From: Asterella californica
Taxonomy: Eukaryota > Streptophyta > Marchantiopsida > Marchantiales > Aytoniaceae
DNA: 64,000 nucleotides
Direction of reading: 5' to 3'
Assembly: GCA_036924285.1 (NCBI GenBank)
Contig: JAYKYS010000002.1
Span: 9,424,001-9,488,000 of the forward strand
Part shown: positions 1 to 11,170 of the stretch, one piece after another
Numbering within the stretch: the stretch's first letter is position 1
Layout: every line of letters begins with the position of its first letter
Notes under the pieces: generated by a model
The model's input: the letters and a program-made list of their open reading frames with translations, nothing else
Database searches by the model: none
Told to the model about the DNA's origin: nothing
Position numbers and translations under genes: made by a program

Positions 1-1434
1 GTTGGTCAGCAGACTTCAAACTTGGAACCGCTGTCGTTCAACGAGGAGTTCTACACGGAGAAGTTCCGTGATATTGGATTCTATATGAGTTCATTATGCA
101 GACGAGAAGGTTGGAGTGATACAGAGTTCAAAGAGATCATACGAAAGACGTACGGTTACCTTCTACGTGAAAGTTATCTGTGGAAACGTCTGAAGAGAAG
201 AGATGGGATGCTTGCTAGAGTGGTGGATGATCAATCGACGAAGATGAATATGCTTAAGGAGTTTCATGACACCTTGTGGGCTAGACACAGTGGAGTTTGG
301 ACTACATACACAAAGATGAAAGAGCGATACTGATGAAAGGATTTGTATCAAGACATCATGGATCTTGTTTGGTCGTGTCTGCATTGCCAGTTCTACTCTA
401 AAGTCGTTACAGAGATGGACTTGTACCTACCTATCCATCTAGTATTCATTTTTCGTGGGTTCTTGATCTTGTGATGATGCCACCCGGGCTATGAGAGATG
501 CGTTATTTGGTGCTGGCTCGAGAAGATCTCTCCAACTATGTGGAGGGACGAGCACTACGAACGAAGACTATAGAGAATATATGTAGGTTTGTGCTTGAAG
601 ATATCATCTGTCGTTACGGATATGTTGGAAGATTACGAGCAAATAGGGATGAGTTGAGAGGTGCAGAAGCGAATGAGTTCTTTGCTCGTTGTGGAGTAAA
701 GCTTCGGCTTCTACTGCTATGGATCCAGAGGGCATTGGTAAGAGTGAACAAAGAGACCTTTCTATTGTTCACGCTTTAGTAAAAGCGTGTGATGATAGGC
801 CTAGAGAATGACCGAGACTACTTTCATTTGCTTTATGGGCTGATAGAACTACACACTGTACCACGACTGACTATACGTCATTTGAGCTTATGTTGGGGCA
901 GAAGCCAATCATGCCTGCTGAAGAGGACTTTCCTACATGGACCATGCTATCATGGAAAGATGGTATAGATCATACTTCACTCCTTGATTTACAAACTAGG
1001 CAGTTGGAGCGAAGGGAGGAGGATCTTGTTGAGGCACAAAAGAAGCTAAAGGTGGCTCGAGTCAGAAACAAGGGGCGTTTCAACAAGACTCATCGACTAA
1101 AACCAAAGTCAATATGGGTTGGTGACTGGATTTTGATGTATGACATCACGCTGAAGAATCAGCATTCTACACTTCGTAAGTTCTTGCGAAGATGGTTCGG
1201 GTCTTATGTTGTGCTAGATGTTTATGAGAATGTCATTTATAGTTTATGTGAGCTGGATGGTACTCCTTTGAAACTATCTGTGGCTGGCAAACAAGTGAAG
1301 TTGTTCAAACAACGTGAAAGATCAATAGATTTGTTCAACTTTTTGAAGTCTGAGCAGAGGATGACGCGAGACGAAGACGAGGCTACTGAAGAGACTAAGG
1401 CGGAGGAGAGTGATGATGAAGGGCAGACAAAAGG
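1..1434 (+). pseudogene. Decayed Ty3/gypsy pol, copy A (integrase part)
   Basis: Three open pieces in different frames (about 22-333, 498-779 and 890-1434) align in order with the 3' half of the pol of element C in this window. The first matches the H-H-C-C zinc-binding head of integrase and breaks just before its CxxC. The second matches the integrase core, with the second catalytic Asp region reading ANRDEL. The third matches the integrase C-terminal part, with a RWFGSYVV motif in place of RWFGPYVV. Stops and frame changes lie between the pieces, so this is a dead copy. It is cut by the window's left edge, so gag, protease and reverse transcriptase cannot be judged. Confidence 0.85.
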
Positions 1435-1489
1435 ATAAAGAGGTCGGCACATACCAGAGGTTGGTACATACCAGAGGATGTGCAGGTTT

Positions 1490-1895
1490 AGAGGGGGTGG
1501 ATGTCGTGATATGAATTATTTCACATTGTAAATAATTCACTTCTCAGTTAGAAGTTAGTCTCTCTAAGTGAAGTTAAGACCTCAGAGAAGTCGATTCTGG
1601 AAGAAGTGAGTATTCAAAAATCTGAAAACACCACGGCGTAGGTCTCACCGTGGTATGTTCAAAAGTTACAAACAGAGTTGCAGGCGAAAAGTTACTTGGA
1701 GTTCTTCTACAAGATTTCTGATACCGGGAAATTTATCATAAATATGAGTGAGTCCGAAAAATATGTTTTAGATTTTTCTCATATAGGTTGTAGTTTTTAG
1801 TATTTGTTTGCATTTCGAAATGCCCAAAAAGACCATGTCTAGAGAAAGTTATGGCACTTCGTGTTAGTGAAAGAAAGATGAAATACCGCACTCTA
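1490..1895 (+). mobile_element. PPT and partial 3' LTR of gypsy copy A
   Basis: A purine tract ending GAGGGGGTGGA is followed at 1502 by TGTCGTGATA, the same PPT-LTR arrangement seen in element C, where the tract is followed by TGTCGTGTCG. The sequence after it differs from the LTR of C, so copy A belongs to a related but distinct family. The LTR is interrupted near 1895, where integrase sequence of copy B begins. The right limit is approximate. Confidence 0.55.
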
Positions 1896-1899
1896 CCGC

Positions 1900-2723
1900 T
1901 TTCTACTTTAAGATGTTATTTGTAGATATGGGTGTGTGGGAAAGATCACTGCAGCTAGAGGTGAGCTGGATTCACAAGAAGCAGTTGAGTTCTTCAAGCG
2001 ATTGAGAATCAAGTTGACGGAATCTACTGCTTACAATCCTGAAAGGAATGACAAGAGCGAACGAGGCCATCCGTCAATCATCAAAGCTTTGGTAAAAGCT
2101 TGCAAGGGTAAGATCCGTGAATGGCCTAGACTGCTACCATTTGCTTTATGGGCATATCGTACAACTCATAGTACCGTTACAGATTACATGCCAGCAGAGT
2201 TGATACTAGGGCAAAGACCTGTGATGCTAATTGAGGAGGTTGTGTCTACTTGGAATGTTGTGCCATGGGAAGATGGTAGAAGTACGGAGGATCTTCTTGC
2301 ATTAAGGATCCAGCAGTTAGAACGAAGACCTGAGGATGTTGCCAAAGCTGTGGAAAGGTTGAAGACTGCTAGAGAAAGAAGCAAAAACAATTTGATAGAA
2401 CGCATAGATTACGACCCAAACCAGTTAAAGAAGGTGATTGGGTGTTAGTATATGATAGTAGTCTTGATAATCAGCATAGCACTGTCAGAAAGTTTTCCAA
2501 GAGATGGTTTGGACCTTATGTGGTGTTAGAAGTTTATGATAATGCCACATACTCCTTGAGAGAGTTAGATGGTGCAGTGCTCAAGATACCAGTCGCAAGG
2601 AAGAGGATCAAGCTCTTTAGGAGGAGAGGGGAGGACCAGAACGTTGCAGAGTTTACAAAGGGTAAAGCTGAAGACTCAATGCAGGTTGAAGATGAGTTTG
2701 AAGCCGAAGCTGAAGAGTCTTGA
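1900..2723 (+). pseudogene. Decayed Ty3/gypsy integrase, copy B
   Basis: Two open pieces (1936-2448 and 2442-2723) overlap by a one-base frame change and together match the integrase core and tail of element C. Visible motifs are TAARGEL, where the second catalytic Asp of TADRGEL has become Ala, then AYNPERNDKSERGH carrying the catalytic Glu, then RWFGPYVVLEVYDNATY at the tail. The copy starts abruptly inside the integrase core, so it was truncated when it joined copy A. The lost Asp and the frameshift make it inactive. Confidence 0.85.
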
Positions 2724-2757
2724 TCTGGATGACACATACCGGAGGATGTGCAAGTTC

Positions 2758-3118
2758 AGAGGGGGTGGATGTCGCGCTACTTGGCGGCTACATGCTTGAC
2801 TTCTACTCCGACGCTTGAGTTTAGTAGTTCTAGAAGTTAGCTCATATTACTTCTAGTCATTTATACATATGTTTGACATCTTTGCATACGGTGTTGACAC
2901 TATTGTGTTATATATTTTGAGTCATAGTAGGTTGATAGTATGTTATCTATCTTGTTCAAGCACTCCTGCGCTTGTGCAGTTGATATCATGCTTATCTATG
3001 TTGTGAAAGTACATAACTTAGGGTTTCCATGCTGATAAGGGTTTAAGCTCATGGGTTGTACTTATATGTCGTCCATGCATGCTTTCTAGATTGTTTAAGT
3101 TATCTTTTAAGGTTACGT
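2758..3118 (+). mobile_element. PPT and first part of 3' LTR of gypsy copy B
   Basis: A purine tract (2758-2769, AGAGGGGGTGGA) is followed by an LTR start TGTCGCGCTA at 2770. This LTR is interrupted at 3118 by the insertion of element C. The remainder continues after the target duplication, from 13192 to about 14228. Together the two parts give an LTR of roughly 1.4 kb. Confidence 0.6.
3115..3118. other. Target-site duplication of element C (left ACGT)
   Basis: ACGT directly precedes the 5' LTR and is repeated at 13188-13191 directly after the 3' LTR. A four- to six-base duplication is usual for Ty3/gypsy insertion. Confidence 0.7.
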
Positions 3119-3194
3119 TGTCGTGTCGTGGACCGGCTCCTACCTGAAATACAAACTTCGATGCTTGTCGCTCCAAAGACACTCATGAGAAGAC

Positions 3195-3690
3195 AAGCTA
3201 GGCCCCAGCTTACGGATTTTGGCACAATCTCAGATCTCCATTTTCATCGCATAGATGGGTAGAGCTCCTTGTCAGCTTTCCATAGGCATCTTGTCTACTT
3301 TGTTTGGGCGCCTAGTGGAGAAGTTACAAGACTCGAAAGATGGAGAAAATAAGCTAGGCTCCAGCTTACGGGTTTTTGGCACCACTTCGGATCTTTGTTT
3401 TTATCGCACCAGTGGATAGAGCTCCTTGTCAGCATTCCATAGGAACTTTGTCTACTTCGTTTGGACGCATAGTGAAGAAGTTACATGACTCGAAAGATGG
3501 AGAAAACAAGCTAGGCCCCAGCTTACGAGCTTTTGGCGCAACTTCGGATCTTTACTTTTATCGCATAGATGGATAGAGCTTGTTGTCAGCTTTCCATGGA
3601 CATCTTGTTTATTTCGTTTGGACATCCAGAGAAGAAGTTATGCGATTCGAAAAAAGGCAAAATCAAGCTAGGTCCCTAGTTACTTGCTGA
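3195..3690 (+). repeat. ~157-bp direct subrepeats within 5' LTR
   Basis: Three tandem units begin at 3195, 3351 and 3508 with AAGCTAGGCYCCAGCTTACG, and a truncated fourth begins at 3665. Unit lengths are 156-157 bp. The same array is present in the 3' LTR at 11247-11740. It lies in the upstream (U3) part of the LTR, where such repeats often carry enhancer-like elements; that role here is inference. Confidence 0.85.
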
Positions 3691-5003
3691 TTGGGTATTT
3701 AGGGCTTCAGGCGTTATATCAAAGACGCAAGGGGCCTGCTTCTTATTATTGAGGGTTGAACTTCGTACGTACAGACTGTTGCAAGGGGGTTGCTTAAGGG
3801 GCTTGCTTGTTCTTGCGATCTGTCGGTGGATGTTTTGGAGAATTGGGAAGTCCAATACACGCGCGCAAGGTGTCATCGGGTTCAGATCTGTGCAGGCTAC
3901 GCACAGGTTAAGACGGTTCTTGAAGAGACGGATCGGGGGTTGTGTTGTGGGAGAAATTGAGACGCAGGAAGCAGATTTGGGGTTTTCAGTTACCTGTGAA
4001 GGAGAGTTGGACCGTTCGGGTCGTTCAGGAGTCCAAACTTGCTGTCCTTGGATCCATCGGGATCAGAACAACGAGTTCTTCAGGAAATTGAAGACGATAC
4101 AAAGTTTTATCGGGCGGTTTGAGAGTTGTGAGAGAAATTGGCTCGCAAGGAAGCGCTTGCGTCAAGTTTTCATCGTCTGCGACCTGAGATTGGATTGTTC
4201 TTCGCGTTTCGGTGAGCCAAGCTCTTCGTTCTTGGTGCATACGCGATCAGGGAGTCCTCATGTACGCATAGGAGAAGACTGTAAGTGAATTGGATTGTTG
4301 GTTTGGGTGTGGTGAGCGAATTTGAGCCGCAGGAAGCCGATTTACGTCAGTTTTTTGTAGCCTGCGGCCAAATTTCTCGAGTAGTTTTGCAAGGGGAACG
4401 GCTTGTTTGGAGTCTTGTTGGGTTCAGGGTAGCCAGATCTACCTACCAGCGAAGACGGATATCAGTTTAGACGATCCGTTTGTGCGGTGTGAGCGGTTTT
4501 AAGCCGCAAGGAGGAGTTTTTAAAGGTTCGGTCACCTGCGACCAAAAATTGGCGATATCTCGACTATCGGGAGTCGGATCTGAAGGTTTCTTGGGCCAAC
4601 GGAGTCAGGGAAGGAGACCCTATCAACATTTGAAGATCGTTTGGCGAAAGGAGAAAGTTCCCAGATAGGTCTTTTTCGGTTCCTTCGCTACAGGTTTCGT
4701 CCTTTTGAGTTCGTTAAGGACTTAGTTGGTTGTGTATGGCTTGAGGTAGCTAGCTTTAGCCAAGAGCTAGTGTGTGGATGTGGTTTGGACTTGGGTTTGG
4801 ATCGCGTGATACTGTTGTGGCTCTGGTTGTTAGCAAAGAGAAGTTTCTCTTGCTTTGAGCTACGCTTTGGCGATTTCAGGCTAGGGTTGCGATTCAGGGG
4901 TTTGTTTTAAGGCTTCTGAAGTAGGTTACAGACCGCTCTGGTCTGTTCCTCAGTTTTGTGCTGTTAGGAGAAAGAAACGGCAGTGTACATACATTTGGAG
5001 TGG

Positions 5004-5010
5004 TATATAT
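5004..5010 (+). promoter_or_regulatory. Candidate TATA box of element C LTR
   Basis: TATATAT lies about 120 bases before the LTR end, and the same box is present in the 3' LTR at 13061-13067. If used, U3 is about 1.9 kb and R-U5 is very short. It is assigned by position and composition only. Confidence 0.35.
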
Positions 5011-5205
5011 TGCGCGTTCGTTTTCGTGCTTGTTCTTCTCTGTCTTGTCTCTGTTTGGCACACAACATCTCCACAGCCAGGAACCTCGCGTTTTCTTGGA
5101 CATCCTTCACGCAAAATATCCGACACGATACGGTGGTGAACTCGACGTGAAGGTCTGGGGTGGAGATTCTTCTGTGTGTGAACTTTGAAGAAGACATTGG
5201 CAGTC

Positions 5206-6843
5206 ATGAGTGGGGATGGGAAAGGTGATAGAGATGGAGCTAGTGGTTCAGGTGGGTTACCAAGGGTGCAGTTGGATTCGGCGACTGCATCGATGTTCCA
5301 AGCTTTCACTATGTTCTTACGGCAACAACAGTCTGATGAGCGGAAGGAAGCTTTGGCAACAAAGGCGCTACAAGCGGTGGTCAGCAGGATTGACCAGTTT
5401 GATGGGAGAGATGTCTCAAGATATTTGAGGCATTATGTGAAGGAGATGGAGCTGAACCGGGTCTCAAAAGATGAGATGATTGAGACGTTTGAGTTAGCAG
5501 CAGCTCCAGAGATTAGGGATCATGTTAAAATGCTAACGAAGCATTTTAACAAGGATTGGGAGATGTTTGCTCGTGCCTTGATGGATGAGTACTTCTTGGA
5601 GGATTCTGATCGAGTCACCAAGAAGTCCTTCTTGGAGTGGGTTGAGCAACCAAGGAAGGGTCTACAAGCTATTGAGTAGCTCAGGGAGTTTGAGAAGCAG
5701 TTTTCACGGCTAACTAGGATGGAGAAGTTGACGTTGCAGTCCAACAAGACAGAGCTATTTCTTCGGGCTGCGGATGAGAAGTTGCAAGAGAAGCTAGAGG
5801 TACTTCTGGAAGACCAGGAGGAGGACGATGGATTGACTAGCAGTTGGAAGAAGGTTGAAGAAGCTGTCGGTCTGCTCACCAAGAGGGAGCGGAGGCGAGA
5901 GAAGGTTCCTGTTAGGAGACTGGCGCCAACACCTACAGCTGTAACACCTGTTCCTGTAGTCCGACCACTGGTTCCTGTTGCTAGACAGGTAGTACCAGTT
6001 GCTCCAGCTGTTCCAGTTGTTCCAGTTGTTCAGGCACCTATGGTACCTCCGAAGAAGGATGATTCTTCAAACTTTGAGGAGATTTTGCGTGGAATGCGAG
6101 ACCTGCAGATCAAGCTCACCAGACTGGAGGAACAAGGGTCTACAAGCGGAGCGAAACCTGTTGAGAAGCAAGGCTGGATCCAGCGGTGTATCTGGTGTGA
6201 TGGTACCGATCATCCGCGCAGAGATTGCAAGGAGTTCAGTGATACCTTGCAGCAAGGGGTGATCTTCTGGAAGGATGGGAAGGTAGCGTTGAGGGATACT
6301 GGTGCACTTCTTCAGACCAACTTTGGTAGAGGAGGGATGAAGAAGTTGGTTGAGGACCACCTATCAGCGCAAGCAGTCGCAATCGTGGAAGCTGGAACTT
6401 ATGACACAAGGGTTGAGGATCAAGCTGAGAGGAGTTTCAACAAGGAGGTTGAGCCAAGTGGATTGTGGTCATCTGCCATCTCCATGAAACAGAAAGGGAA
6501 GATGGCACGTGAAACATTGATGAGGACAGCTGCTACGATCAGAAGGGATACTGGATGGGAGGATCCGATAGAAGCTCTATCGGTGCATGCGTACATCGCC
6601 AAGAACCAACACGAAGCGTTGTTGGAAGAGAAGAGAAGGCGAGATTCAGAGGATGCAGGGGAAGGAACTTCTTCCAAGAGACAGACTCGAGGGGAGAAGG
6701 TTCGCCAAGAGCTTCGGGATGCAGGAGCTCAAGATTTACCGATGACGATGCTCCTTCTCCATCGAAAGAGAAATCTCAGAAGGAGAAGGGTAAGCCGGCT
6801 GCGTACAAGCTACAGTCAGATATCGAGGCGTCAACAGACTTGA
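5206..6843 (+). pseudogene. gag of element C (interrupted by one in-frame stop)
   Basis: The frame opens at ATG 5206, about 75 bases after the LTR. It encodes a Gln/Glu-rich capsid-like region, hits an in-frame TAG at 5677-5679, then continues in the same frame to 6843. A proline/valine-rich linker lies near 5930-6050. A zinc knuckle CIWCDGTDHPRRDC (CX2CX4HX4C) near 6187-6228 marks the nucleocapsid. Beyond about 6735 the frame loses sense and the protein continues in the -1 frame into protease. This point looks like a one-base change near GATTTACCGATG; I see no canonical slippery heptamer there. The role would be the virus-like-particle shell and RNA binding in the cytoplasm. Confidence 0.8.
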
Positions 6844-7628
6844 AGGGAGTCTTGGAAGATCACATTCTGAATGCGAAGGTGCAGTTTACTTTGAGAGAAG
6901 TGTTAGGCATCGCCAAGCGTGAGTTTCATGATGTCATCATTGATGTCATCAAACGGAAACGACAAATTACGGGTGAGACTGGTTTATCACATGCTTTGGA
7001 TACTAGGATGTCAGTGGATGAGGAGAGAGAGCTTGCAAGGTGCAGTGTCTATTCTCCAGAGGAAGAAAGAGATCGAAGGCGCAAGGTGCATTTCGAGGAT
7101 GAAGAGGAGGATGGGAAGCGGAGCTCAAGTCATTACAGCCACAGTCACTGGGCTCGAGCTACGACGGAGACGTTGATGAGGATCGAGGACTTGGATGAGC
7201 CGGTGGTTGCTCTGATCGATCATGGATCAGAAATCAACATCATGTCGAAGGAGCTGTACAAGAGGAAGAAGTGACCGATCGACACAGAGCATGGATGGGT
7301 CATAAGAGCAGCCAACAACACGAGAGGAGACTTGTATGGAGCTTGTCCAGACATCAGAGTGCGCGTAGGTGATGTTGCTATCGAGCAAAACTTCTTTGTT
7401 CAGGAAGCAACATCATACCCACTCATTCTGGGTCAACCTTTCATCATAGCAACCCGGATGGAGACAAAGGTACTGGACGACGGATCTGCGTATGCTAGGA
7501 TCCGAAGTCAAGATGAGAAGAGAGCGGTACAGTTCCTAACTGTACCTTCCAACCACGAGCGCAACCGAGATCGTTTGAGAGAGAAGCCGCTTCCAAGGGT
7601 GAGTGAAGAGTTCAAGGATTTTCGTTGA
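6735..7628 (+). pseudogene. Aspartic protease region of element C (broken)
   Basis: In the frame -1 to gag, a Lys/Glu-rich linker leads to the protease active-site motif LIDHGSEINIMS, a DHG variant of the usual D-T/S-G, at about 7205-7245. A TGA at 7272-7274 interrupts it. The same frame resumes and carries the C-terminal protease signature LILGQPFI near 7420-7445, ending at TGA 7626-7628. Pol then begins in the next -1 frame. Protease would cleave the polyprotein. The stop makes this copy non-functional unless read through. Confidence 0.75.
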
Positions 7629-10600
7629 GTACCACTATAGAGCGGGATTGTGGTGGTGCGCAAGAGAAGGTACTCTTGCTTGATGGAGATAGTGCCTTTT
7701 GTACATGGTTTATTGGATTTTCTGAGTGTGGGATTGCTATCTACAAGAAGATAGAAGAGCTGAGAAGAAAAGAACAAAAACATTTGCGTGATGTTGAATT
7801 GATGTTGAAAGAGTTGGGTGAGCTAGAAGGAGATGAATGGATTTCTGGTGTTTATGAAGAAGATGGGTTGGAAGATCCTTTGCGAGAGATCATGTCTATT
7901 GGGTGGGAGGATATGGATAAGGTCGTGCAGATTCATTCAAGGGAGGTTTATTCGGTGATCGAATCATTCTGTGCACCGGAGGTTCGAGTTGAGACAAGAT
8001 ACAAGACACTGGATAAGAAGATAAAGCCAGTTGCTGGTCCTTTGCCAGAAGACACTAACCAACAGATGGATCGAGCGTCAAGGGAGAAGAGTTTGAGAGA
8101 TCCTGCAATGATAGGACACAAGTTCACAGAGAAGACCCTTGAAGAGCTGAAGATTGGATCTGATGGGTCTCTTCTACCAGAAGAGAGGATGTGCTTCAAG
8201 AAGATGCTTTCAAGACATGGGAAAGCATTTGCTTTTGAGCCACTTGAGATTGGATGTGTAGATCCGTACGTTGTTACCCCGATGGTTATCTTCACGGTAC
8301 CGCATGTGCCATGGAACCTGAGACCAATTCCAGTACCGCGGGCTCACTTGCCCAAACTAGTGGAGTTGCTGAAGGAGAAGATGCGGATGAAGATCTTGGA
8401 GCCGTCGTTTGCACCATATTCAAGCAGATGGTTTACAGTACCAAAGAAGAATGGGTCGCTGCGGTTCATCCAAGACATGCAGCCGGTGAACGCAGTAACA
8501 ATCAGAAATGTTGGGGTGGGACCGATTGTGGATGAGTTTGAAGAAGCGTTTGCAGGAAGAGCGATTTACTCAATGGGAGATCTTTACTCGGGGTATGATC
8601 AGTTTCAACTAGCGGAGGAGAGCAGAAGCTTCACGACAATGAGGACACCTTTGGGGTTGGTTAGGATGTGTATCTTACCACAAGGAGCTACCAACTCGGT
8701 AGCACACATGATGAACGGGATGAATCGAGTTCTAAAGGACTTCATCCCCGAAAAGACGATGCCGTTCTTGGATGACATCCCCATCAAAGGATGTGTGGAA
8801 GATGAGAAGGATGAAGCATTAGATCAGAGGGGGTGTCGGCGATACGTCACTGATCACATCGCAGACTGTGAGAAGATCTTATCTCGACTTGAGGAAGTTC
8901 ATCTTACGCTGTCAGGTGCGAAGTCTACATTTGGGGTTAGAGAGGTTTTGATCGTTGGTCATTTGTGTGGATCGTTTGGTCGGAAACCAGATCCGAACAA
9001 GGTGGATGCGATTGGAAGGATGAAGGAGGTTTGCAACTCGCTGACAGAAGTAAGAAGATTTTTGGGTGCTTGTGTATTCTACCACATTTGGATTCCTCAT
9101 TATGCGCATGTGGCGGATCCGTTGTATGGATTGTTACGTAAGGGTCATAAGTTCAGATGGGAGGAAGAGCATACTGATGCAGTAAGGAAGCTGAAGTCCT
9201 TACTATCATCTCCTCCAGTTCTAGGAAGGATTGATTACAAGGGTGCTAGGCCGGTGGTTCTTACAGTGGATACAAATCCAATTGCAATTGGATGGGCAGT
9301 CGGACAGGATGATGAGGATGGAGGCAGGTTTGCGGTTAGGTTTGGAGCGAAGGTGTTAAGTCCTCGACAACGTGCTTACCCGCAAGTGAAGAGAGAACTG
9401 TGGGGTATTGTTTCAGCTATGAAAACTGAGAAAGAGTATTTGATTGGAGCAGTAGTGGTGGTTGAAACTGATTGCTTGCCGTTGTTAGGGATGATCATGA
9501 ATTGTTCAACTCCTGATATTGCGATGTTACGATGGATCGCATATATCAAGTCGTTGAACCCGGAGTTTAGACATATCGCAGGGAAAGATAATCTGATGAC
9601 GGATATGTTATCTCGAGCTCGGTATGATGGGGAGGATGAGATGGTAGAAGACATTGACGATGTGGGTACAGAGTTCTATTCGATAGCACAGACAGGAAGG
9701 GAAGATGAGTTGTTTGTTGAAGGGTGGTATGATGGTGATTTACTTGATATCGTGAGGTACCTTAATACGATGGTTAAGCAGACAGGTTGGACGGATGAGA
9801 GGTTTCGGAGAGTTCGAAGGAAGGCCTACAACTTCATGTTGCAAGATGGATTTCTTTGGAAGCGACCGAAGCAGAAAGGTGGGGTACCGCTACGGGTGAT
9901 TTGCAACAAGGAAGATCAGCAGAAGTTGCTCAAGGCGTTCCATGAGAGTCTTTGGGCTGGACATCGAGGAATTTGGGCCACTTTTACCAAGATAAAAGAG
10001 AGGTATTGGTGGAAAAACATGTATAGGGATGTTGTATCTTTTGTGGAGTCTTGTTTGGCATGTCAGATGTATTCGAATATCCGACATCGTGACGGATTAC
10101 ATCCGACTTATCCGTTGACGATCCACTTCAAGTGGGTGGTAGACTTGGTGATTATGCCGGTTGGATTATGGCAGATGAGATACTTGGTACTTGCTAGAGA
10201 GGATCTTTCAAATCAAGTCGAGGGTAGGGCGCTTCGGACGAAGACAACTGAAGGGGTATGTAGATTTCTCTTGGAAGAGGTTGTTTGTCGGTATGGATGT
10301 GTGGGAAAGATCACTGCAGATCGGGGAGAGTTAGATGCACACGAGGCTCGTGAATTCTTTGCAAGGTGTGGGGTGAGGTTGTCACTGACAACTGCTTACA
10401 ACCCTGAAGGGAATGCCAAGAGTGAACGTGGTCATCCACCCATTGTGAAGGCTTTGGTGAAGGCTTGCAACGGAAGGGTGCGCGAGTGGTCTCGACTCTT
10501 ACCATTTGCGTTATGGGTAGATAGAACGACGCACAGCTCGGTGACAGGTTACATGCCGGTGGAACTCATCACAGGTCAGAAGCCTATCATGCCGATTGAA

Positions 10601-11095
10601 GAACACGTTCTGACATGGAGTGTGTTACCTTGGGAGGACAATTTGACTAGAGAAGAGCTTCTTGCTATTCGAATTAGGCAGTTAGAGAGAAGACCAGAGG
10701 ATATCCAAATTGCTTTGGATAGGCTGCGAGAAGCACGGTTGAAGAACAAGGTCAGATTTGATCAGCGACATCGTTTGAGACCCAGGGAAATCAAAGAAGG
10801 TGATTGGGTGTTAGTCTATGACAACAGTCTAGACAACCAGCATAGTGCACTCCGGAAGTTTTCCAGAAGATGGTTTGGTCCGTATGTGGTGAAGAAGGTT
10901 CATGATAACGCAACTTACGCCCTGCAAGAGTTGGATGGAACGAGCTTGAAGGTACCAATGGCAGGTAAACGTGTCAAGATTTTCAAAAAAAGAGATGAGA
11001 GGGTCGATCTAGCAGATATCTTGACGGAGTTTCAGTTTGAGGATGAGGATTATGCAGAAGATCTTGAAGGTGAGGTTGGTTACGATGGGAAGTAG
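7625..11095 (+). CDS. Ty3/gypsy pol: reverse transcriptase, RNase H, integrase
   Basis: This is one open frame of 1156 codons from the end of the protease frame. No ATG context was identified, and it was probably made as a fusion. Reverse transcriptase lies at about residues 225-430: the catalytic box is FLDD at 381-384, preceded by SLRFIQDMQPVN and LPQGATNS. RNase H follows, with VLTVDTN, RELWGI and a DML-SR end. The integrase zinc head (H-H-C-C, CLAC) sits near 780-830, and the core has D840, D899 and E934, giving DD35E spacing. The tail has RWFGPYVV. No chromodomain is visible. It ends at TAG 11093. Catalytic residues look intact, unlike copies A and B, so this is the youngest of the three. 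FLDD in place of YxDD is common in Ty3/gypsy elements. Confidence 0.92.
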   Translation: MSTTIERDCGGAQEKVLLLDGDSAFCTWFIGFSECGIAIYKKIEELRRKEQKHLRDVELMLKELGELEGDEWISGVYEEDGLEDPLREIMSIGWEDMDKVVQIHSREVYSVIESFCAPEVRVETRYKTLDKKIKPVAGPLPEDTNQQMDRASREKSLRDPAMIGHKFTEKTLEELKIGSDGSLLPEERMCFKKMLSRHGKAFAFEPLEIGCVDPYVVTPMVIFTVPHVPWNLRPIPVPRAHLPKLVELLKEKMRMKILEPSFAPYSSRWFTVPKKNGSLRFIQDMQPVNAVTIRNVGVGPIVDEFEEAFAGRAIYSMGDLYSGYDQFQLAEESRSFTTMRTPLGLVRMCILPQGATNSVAHMMNGMNRVLKDFIPEKTMPFLDDIPIKGCVEDEKDEALDQRGCRRYVTDHIADCEKILSRLEEVHLTLSGAKSTFGVREVLIVGHLCGSFGRKPDPNKVDAIGRMKEVCNSLTEVRRFLGACVFYHIWIPHYAHVADPLYGLLRKGHKFRWEEEHTDAVRKLKSLLSSPPVLGRIDYKGARPVVLTVDTNPIAIGWAVGQDDEDGGRFAVRFGAKVLSPRQRAYPQVKRELWGIVSAMKTEKEYLIGAVVVVETDCLPLLGMIMNCSTPDIAMLRWIAYIKSLNPEFRHIAGKDNLMTDMLSRARYDGEDEMVEDIDDVGTEFYSIAQTGREDELFVEGWYDGDLLDIVRYLNTMVKQTGWTDERFRRVRRKAYNFMLQDGFLWKRPKQKGGVPLRVICNKEDQQKLLKAFHESLWAGHRGIWATFTKIKERYWWKNMYRDVVSFVESCLACQMYSNIRHRDGLHPTYPLTIHFKWVVDLVIMPVGLWQMRYLVLAREDLSNQVEGRALRTKTTEGVCRFLLEEVVCRYGCVGKITADRGELDAHEAREFFARCGVRLSLTTAYNPEGNAKSERGHPPIVKALVKACNGRVREWSRLLPFALWVDRTTHSSVTGYMPVELITGQKPIMPIEEHVLTWSVLPWEDNLTREELLAIRIRQLERRPEDIQIALDRLREARLKNKVRFDQRHRLRPREIKEGDWVLVYDNSLDNQHSALRKFSRRWFGPYVVKKVHDNATYALQELDGTSLKVPMAGKRVKIFKKRDERVDLADILTEFQFEDEDYAEDLEGEVGYDGK

Positions 11096-11158
11096 GACGA
11101 TAAGCCGGTCCACTCCTTGGTTGGTATCTCTGGTGCATACCGGAGGATGCACAGGTTC

Positions 11159-11170
11159 AGAGGGGGTGGA
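11159..11170 (+). other. Polypurine tract of element C
   Basis: AGAGGGGGTGGA ends immediately before the TG of the 3' LTR, the position of the plus-strand primer. The same tract occurs in copies A and B just before their LTR starts. Confidence 0.75.

Larger units (their letters stand above)
3119..5130 (+). repeat. 5' LTR of element C
   Basis: This 2012-bp stretch is repeated almost exactly at 11171-13187. Homology starts at TGTCGTGTCGTGG and stops after CACGATA on both sides. Small differences include a 7-base insertion in the 3' copy near 12450. It contains three direct subrepeats of about 157 bp near its 5' end and a TATATAT box at 5004-5010. No tRNA complement could be recognised just downstream: the sequence after the LTR begins CGGTGGTGAACTCG, and a primer-binding site would be expected at TGGTGAACTCG. 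Confidence 0.93.

Noticed and set aside
4285..4910. Open frames of 60-90 codons in the LTRs, repeated at 12335-12967
   Set aside because: They lie wholly inside the LTR repeats, show no family motif and reflect LTR composition.
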